From assembly GCA_046155225.1 (NCBI GenBank), contig JBJXED010000192.1:1-6983 (forward strand): a stretch of 6,983 bases of DNA. Direction: 5' to 3'. How positions within the stretch are numbered: position 1 is the stretch's first letter; each line of letters begins with the position of its first letter. The DNA is from JAKFVA01 sp046155225 (GTDB taxonomy: Bacteria; Pseudomonadota; Gammaproteobacteria; Burkholderiales; Burkholderiaceae_C). Shown here piece by piece: positions 5,581 to 6,983 of the stretch. The notes beneath the pieces were generated by a model. That model was not told where the DNA came from and did no database searches. It saw nothing but the letters and a program-made list of their open reading frames with translations. Both the position numbers and the translations under genes were made by a program.

Positions 5581-6363
5581 CTAAGCCAATGGGCCTTGGA
5601 AACTCTCCCGGCGGTAAGTCAATACCAGCGTGTCACGCCAACCGTGCGCACCGGCCAGGGACGACAAGGGCTGGATCGGGGTGGACTCGTGAATCACGCG
5701 GGCGTCGTCGAGCAGCAGCGCAGTCCAGGGCTCGGCCAGCGTAAAGCGTTGGCCATTCGGGCCATCGGCTTCAAAAACACGGGTCTCGCCGCCCTTGATA
5801 GCATGCCGCCCGACCAGCAGCACGGCAACAAAATCCACACCGTCTCGGTGCGCTCCCTCGGGTGTGGGGCGACCAATGCCGCCTTCGGTGTCAATCCGAA
5901 ACTGGTGTGCCTCAACGTACCACAGCGGCGCAGGCTGGAGCGCCAAAGTTTGCGTGAAAACCTGACCTACCGCCACCAGCAATGCCTGCCATACGGGCTG
6001 CGCAGCAACGGCTGACAACACGGGCTCAAACCAGCGTGCCATGCCGCCGTGCAGAGCGTTGTAGGCCACCGGTTGCCAATGGGCGCGGTGCGGCACCGGC
6101 AGCAAATCATGGCCCTGCAAGGTGTAGCAGGCATGACGACGGCGGCGGTAGTGGCCACCGTCCTTCAAATACAGGTCTGGCGGCAACTCGCTCCAGCCCC
6201 TAGCCAGCATATTCAAGGCGGGCAGTGCGTCCGGGAAAGCGGCATGTTCAGTGAGCAACTGCGCCAAGTCAGCAGGCTGGACCACCGCATAGGCGCGCTG
6301 TTGCAAGCGGTCAACGAGTAAATCCGGGGGCGTGGCGGGAGCGGAAAAAGCGGTCAAAGTCAT
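5581..6363 (-). CDS. 2OG-Fe(II) dioxygenase, PF10014 (2OG-Fe_Oxy_2) type
   Basis: This is a predicted non-haem iron, 2-oxoglutarate-dependent dioxygenase. The family includes a Bacillus L-isoleucine 4-hydroxylase, so a free amino acid or related small molecule is the most reasonable class of substrate, but the actual substrate is not readable here. The 260-residue product has an N-terminal half with the PPDLYLKDGGHYRRRRHACY region (61-80), typical of the family. The iron triad is HRD (His172, Asp174) plus His225 in RVIHESTPI (222-230). GGETRVF (191-197) follows the HRDGVDFV strand, and the 2-oxoglutarate-binding arginine is likely in RDTLVLTYRR (243-252). All expected metal ligands are intact. 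The ATG at 6363 has no strong Shine-Dalgarno sequence, but the next Met (52) would remove conserved sequence. It lies 58 bp after the DUF427 gene with no terminator between, so probably shares its transcript. Confidence 0.88.
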   Translation of the reverse strand: MTLTAFSAPATPPDLLVDRLQQRAYAVVQPADLAQLLTEHAAFPDALPALNMLARGWSELPPDLYLKDGGHYRRRRHACYTLQGHDLLPVPHRAHWQPVAYNALHGGMARWFEPVLSAVAAQPVWQALLVAVGQVFTQTLALQPAPLWYVEAHQFRIDTEGGIGRPTPEGAHRDGVDFVAVLLVGRHAIKGGETRVFEADGPNGQRFTLAEPWTALLLDDARVIHESTPIQPLSSLAGAHGWRDTLVLTYRRESFQGPLA

Positions 6364-6421
6364 ACGGGAATGGTAACCAAGCCGCTCTGCGATGCAGGCA
6401 TGGGGACCGCTTGCCCAGGGT

Positions 6422-6703
6422 TCAGGCCAAGACTTTCACGCCTTTCCAGAAGGCCACATGCCCTTTGATGGAGGCTGCCTCGGGCTTGGGGTCGGCGTAA
6501 TACCAAACCGCGTCGGCATTGATTTCGCCATTCAGAATCACCGAGTAGTAGCTGGCTTGGCCTTTCCAGGGACACACAGTTTTGTGGTTGCTGAAAGTGA
6601 TGTACTCACGTTTGAGTGAAGCTTCGGGGAAATAGTGGTTGCCTTCGACCAAAACGGTCTGCTCACTCTCGGCGATAACAGTGTCTTTCCAGATGGCGCG
6701 CAT
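6422..6703 (-). CDS. DUF427 domain-containing protein
   Basis: This is a small single-domain DUF427 (PF04248) protein of 93 residues from the start at 6703 (MRAIWKDTVIAES). The family has no firmly established biochemical role that I know of. The recognisable core is VLVEGNHYFP (17-26), followed by SNHKTVCPWKGQASYYSV (38-55), then DAVWYYADPKPEA (63-75) and GHVAFWKGVKV (81-91). The Cys-Pro-Trp-Lys-Gly motif and the paired aromatic residues are the usual conserved features. No signal peptide or membrane segment is present. A longer reading from 6730 would add nine residues but overlaps the egtD stop and bypasses a good ribosome binding site. The gene starts 23 bp after the egtD stop, indicating co-transcription, and is followed by the PF10014 dioxygenase gene. 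Confidence 0.93.
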   Translation of the reverse strand: MRAIWKDTVIAESEQTVLVEGNHYFPEASLKREYITFSNHKTVCPWKGQASYYSVILNGEINADAVWYYADPKPEAASIKGHVAFWKGVKVLA

Positions 6704-6708
6704 AGTTT

Positions 6709-6714
6709 TCCTTT
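6709..6714 (-). promoter_or_regulatory. Ribosome binding site fixing the DUF427 start
   Basis: AAAGGA on the minus strand lies 5 bases upstream of the ATG at 6703. The alternative in-frame ATG at 6730 would place this sequence inside the gene, so the shorter protein is favoured. Confidence 0.7.
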
Positions 6715-6726
6715 GGGGGGTTGGGA

Positions 6727-6983
6727 TCAATCGTTGTCTTGGTCAGAGGCAATCAGCCACTGCACGCCAAACCATTGCTGGTCATCGGTCCAGACCGGGC
6801 CGGGCTTGAATCCCGCCGCTTTCGCCATGGCGCACAAGCCACTCAAGGTGAATTTGTGCGAACTTTCCGTGTGCAAAGTCTGGCCTTCCTCAAACTCAAA
6901 AATCTGTCCGCACACCTGCACTTGCTGCCAGCAGCGGCTCATCAAATGCATTTCGATGCGCTGCATCGGCGCGTTATAAAAAG
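6727..6983 (-). CDS. egtD: L-histidine N(alpha)-methyltransferase EgtD, C-terminal part (5' end beyond window)
   Basis: EgtD trimethylates the alpha-amino group of histidine with S-adenosylmethionine to give hercynine, the first step of ergothioneine synthesis in the cytosol. Only about the last 85 residues are visible; the frame stays open to the right edge, so the Met at 6966 is internal. Family sequence includes FYNAPMQRIEMHLMS just inside the edge, then VCGQIFEFEEGQTLHTESSHKF, AGFKPGPVWTD and a closing WFGVQWL. The HTESS segment keeps the Glu-x-Ser pair that I recall contacting the histidine imidazole in mycobacterial EgtD. The SAM-binding domain (Methyltransf_33, PF10017) core lies outside the window. 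egtB, the sulfoxide synthase, would be expected upstream but cannot be seen. The gene is followed 23 bp later by the DUF427 gene and then the dioxygenase gene. A related methyltransferase with another substrate is possible. Confidence 0.88.
   Translation of the reverse strand, partial: FYNAPMQRIEMHLMSRCWQQVQVCGQIFEFEEGQTLHTESSHKFTLSGLCAMAKAAGFKPGPVWTDDQQWFGVQWLIASDQDND

Noticed and set aside
1..6983. Phage, plasmid, CRISPR or defence-system content suggested by the ParA-like gene
   Set aside because: Its neighbours are core metabolic genes; no integrase, transposase, replication gene, toxin-antitoxin pair or spaced repeat array is present.

Overview
The window looks like chromosomal DNA from a betaproteobacterium of the Burkholderiales, most likely Comamonadaceae (Rhodoferax/Polaromonas/Acidovorax-like). 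The basis is its moderately high GC content, its codon style, the gene order purM / AI-2E-type permease / hda / HAD phosphatase (an arrangement I recall from this order), and a degenerate intergenic repeat of a kind I remember from these genera. Genus-level placement is inference. I see no rRNA, tRNA, CRISPR array, insertion sequence or phage gene.

Left block (1-2440, minus strand): a three-gene operon read right to left. It holds an AI-2E/PerM-family membrane protein, then Hda (the DnaA-regulating AAA+ protein), then an HAD-IB phosphatase that runs off the left edge. Hda and the HAD gene overlap by an ATGA junction. Transcription probably starts in the ~116-bp divergent spacer facing purM, which contains a perfect 7+7 inverted repeat (2411-2430).

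Middle block (2441-4571, plus strand): purM (AIR synthase, purine synthesis) is complete. A spacer follows with a hairpin that may end purM transcription and a probable family-specific repeat relic. Next is an orphan ParA-type ATPase gene with a good ribosome binding site, no ParB partner in view and an 80-residue low-complexity tail.

Right block (4565-6983, minus strand): reading right to left, the 3' part of egtD (histidine N-alpha-methyltransferase of ergothioneine synthesis), a small DUF427 protein, a PF10014-type 2-oxoglutarate/Fe(II) dioxygenase, and ppk2 (polyphosphate kinase 2). The first three are closely spaced and probably co-transcribed. ppk2 is preceded by a 107-bp spacer with a convincing PhoB-box-like direct repeat, so it may be separately induced by phosphate starvation. 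The ppk2 and parA genes converge and overlap by 7 bp at their stop codons, under a strong imperfect hairpin.

Most of the window is housekeeping. The parts worth a second look are the egtD-DUF427-dioxygenase cluster, the predicted Pho control of ppk2, and the orphan ParA abutting ppk2. I found no system that I can claim from sequence alone to be entirely new.
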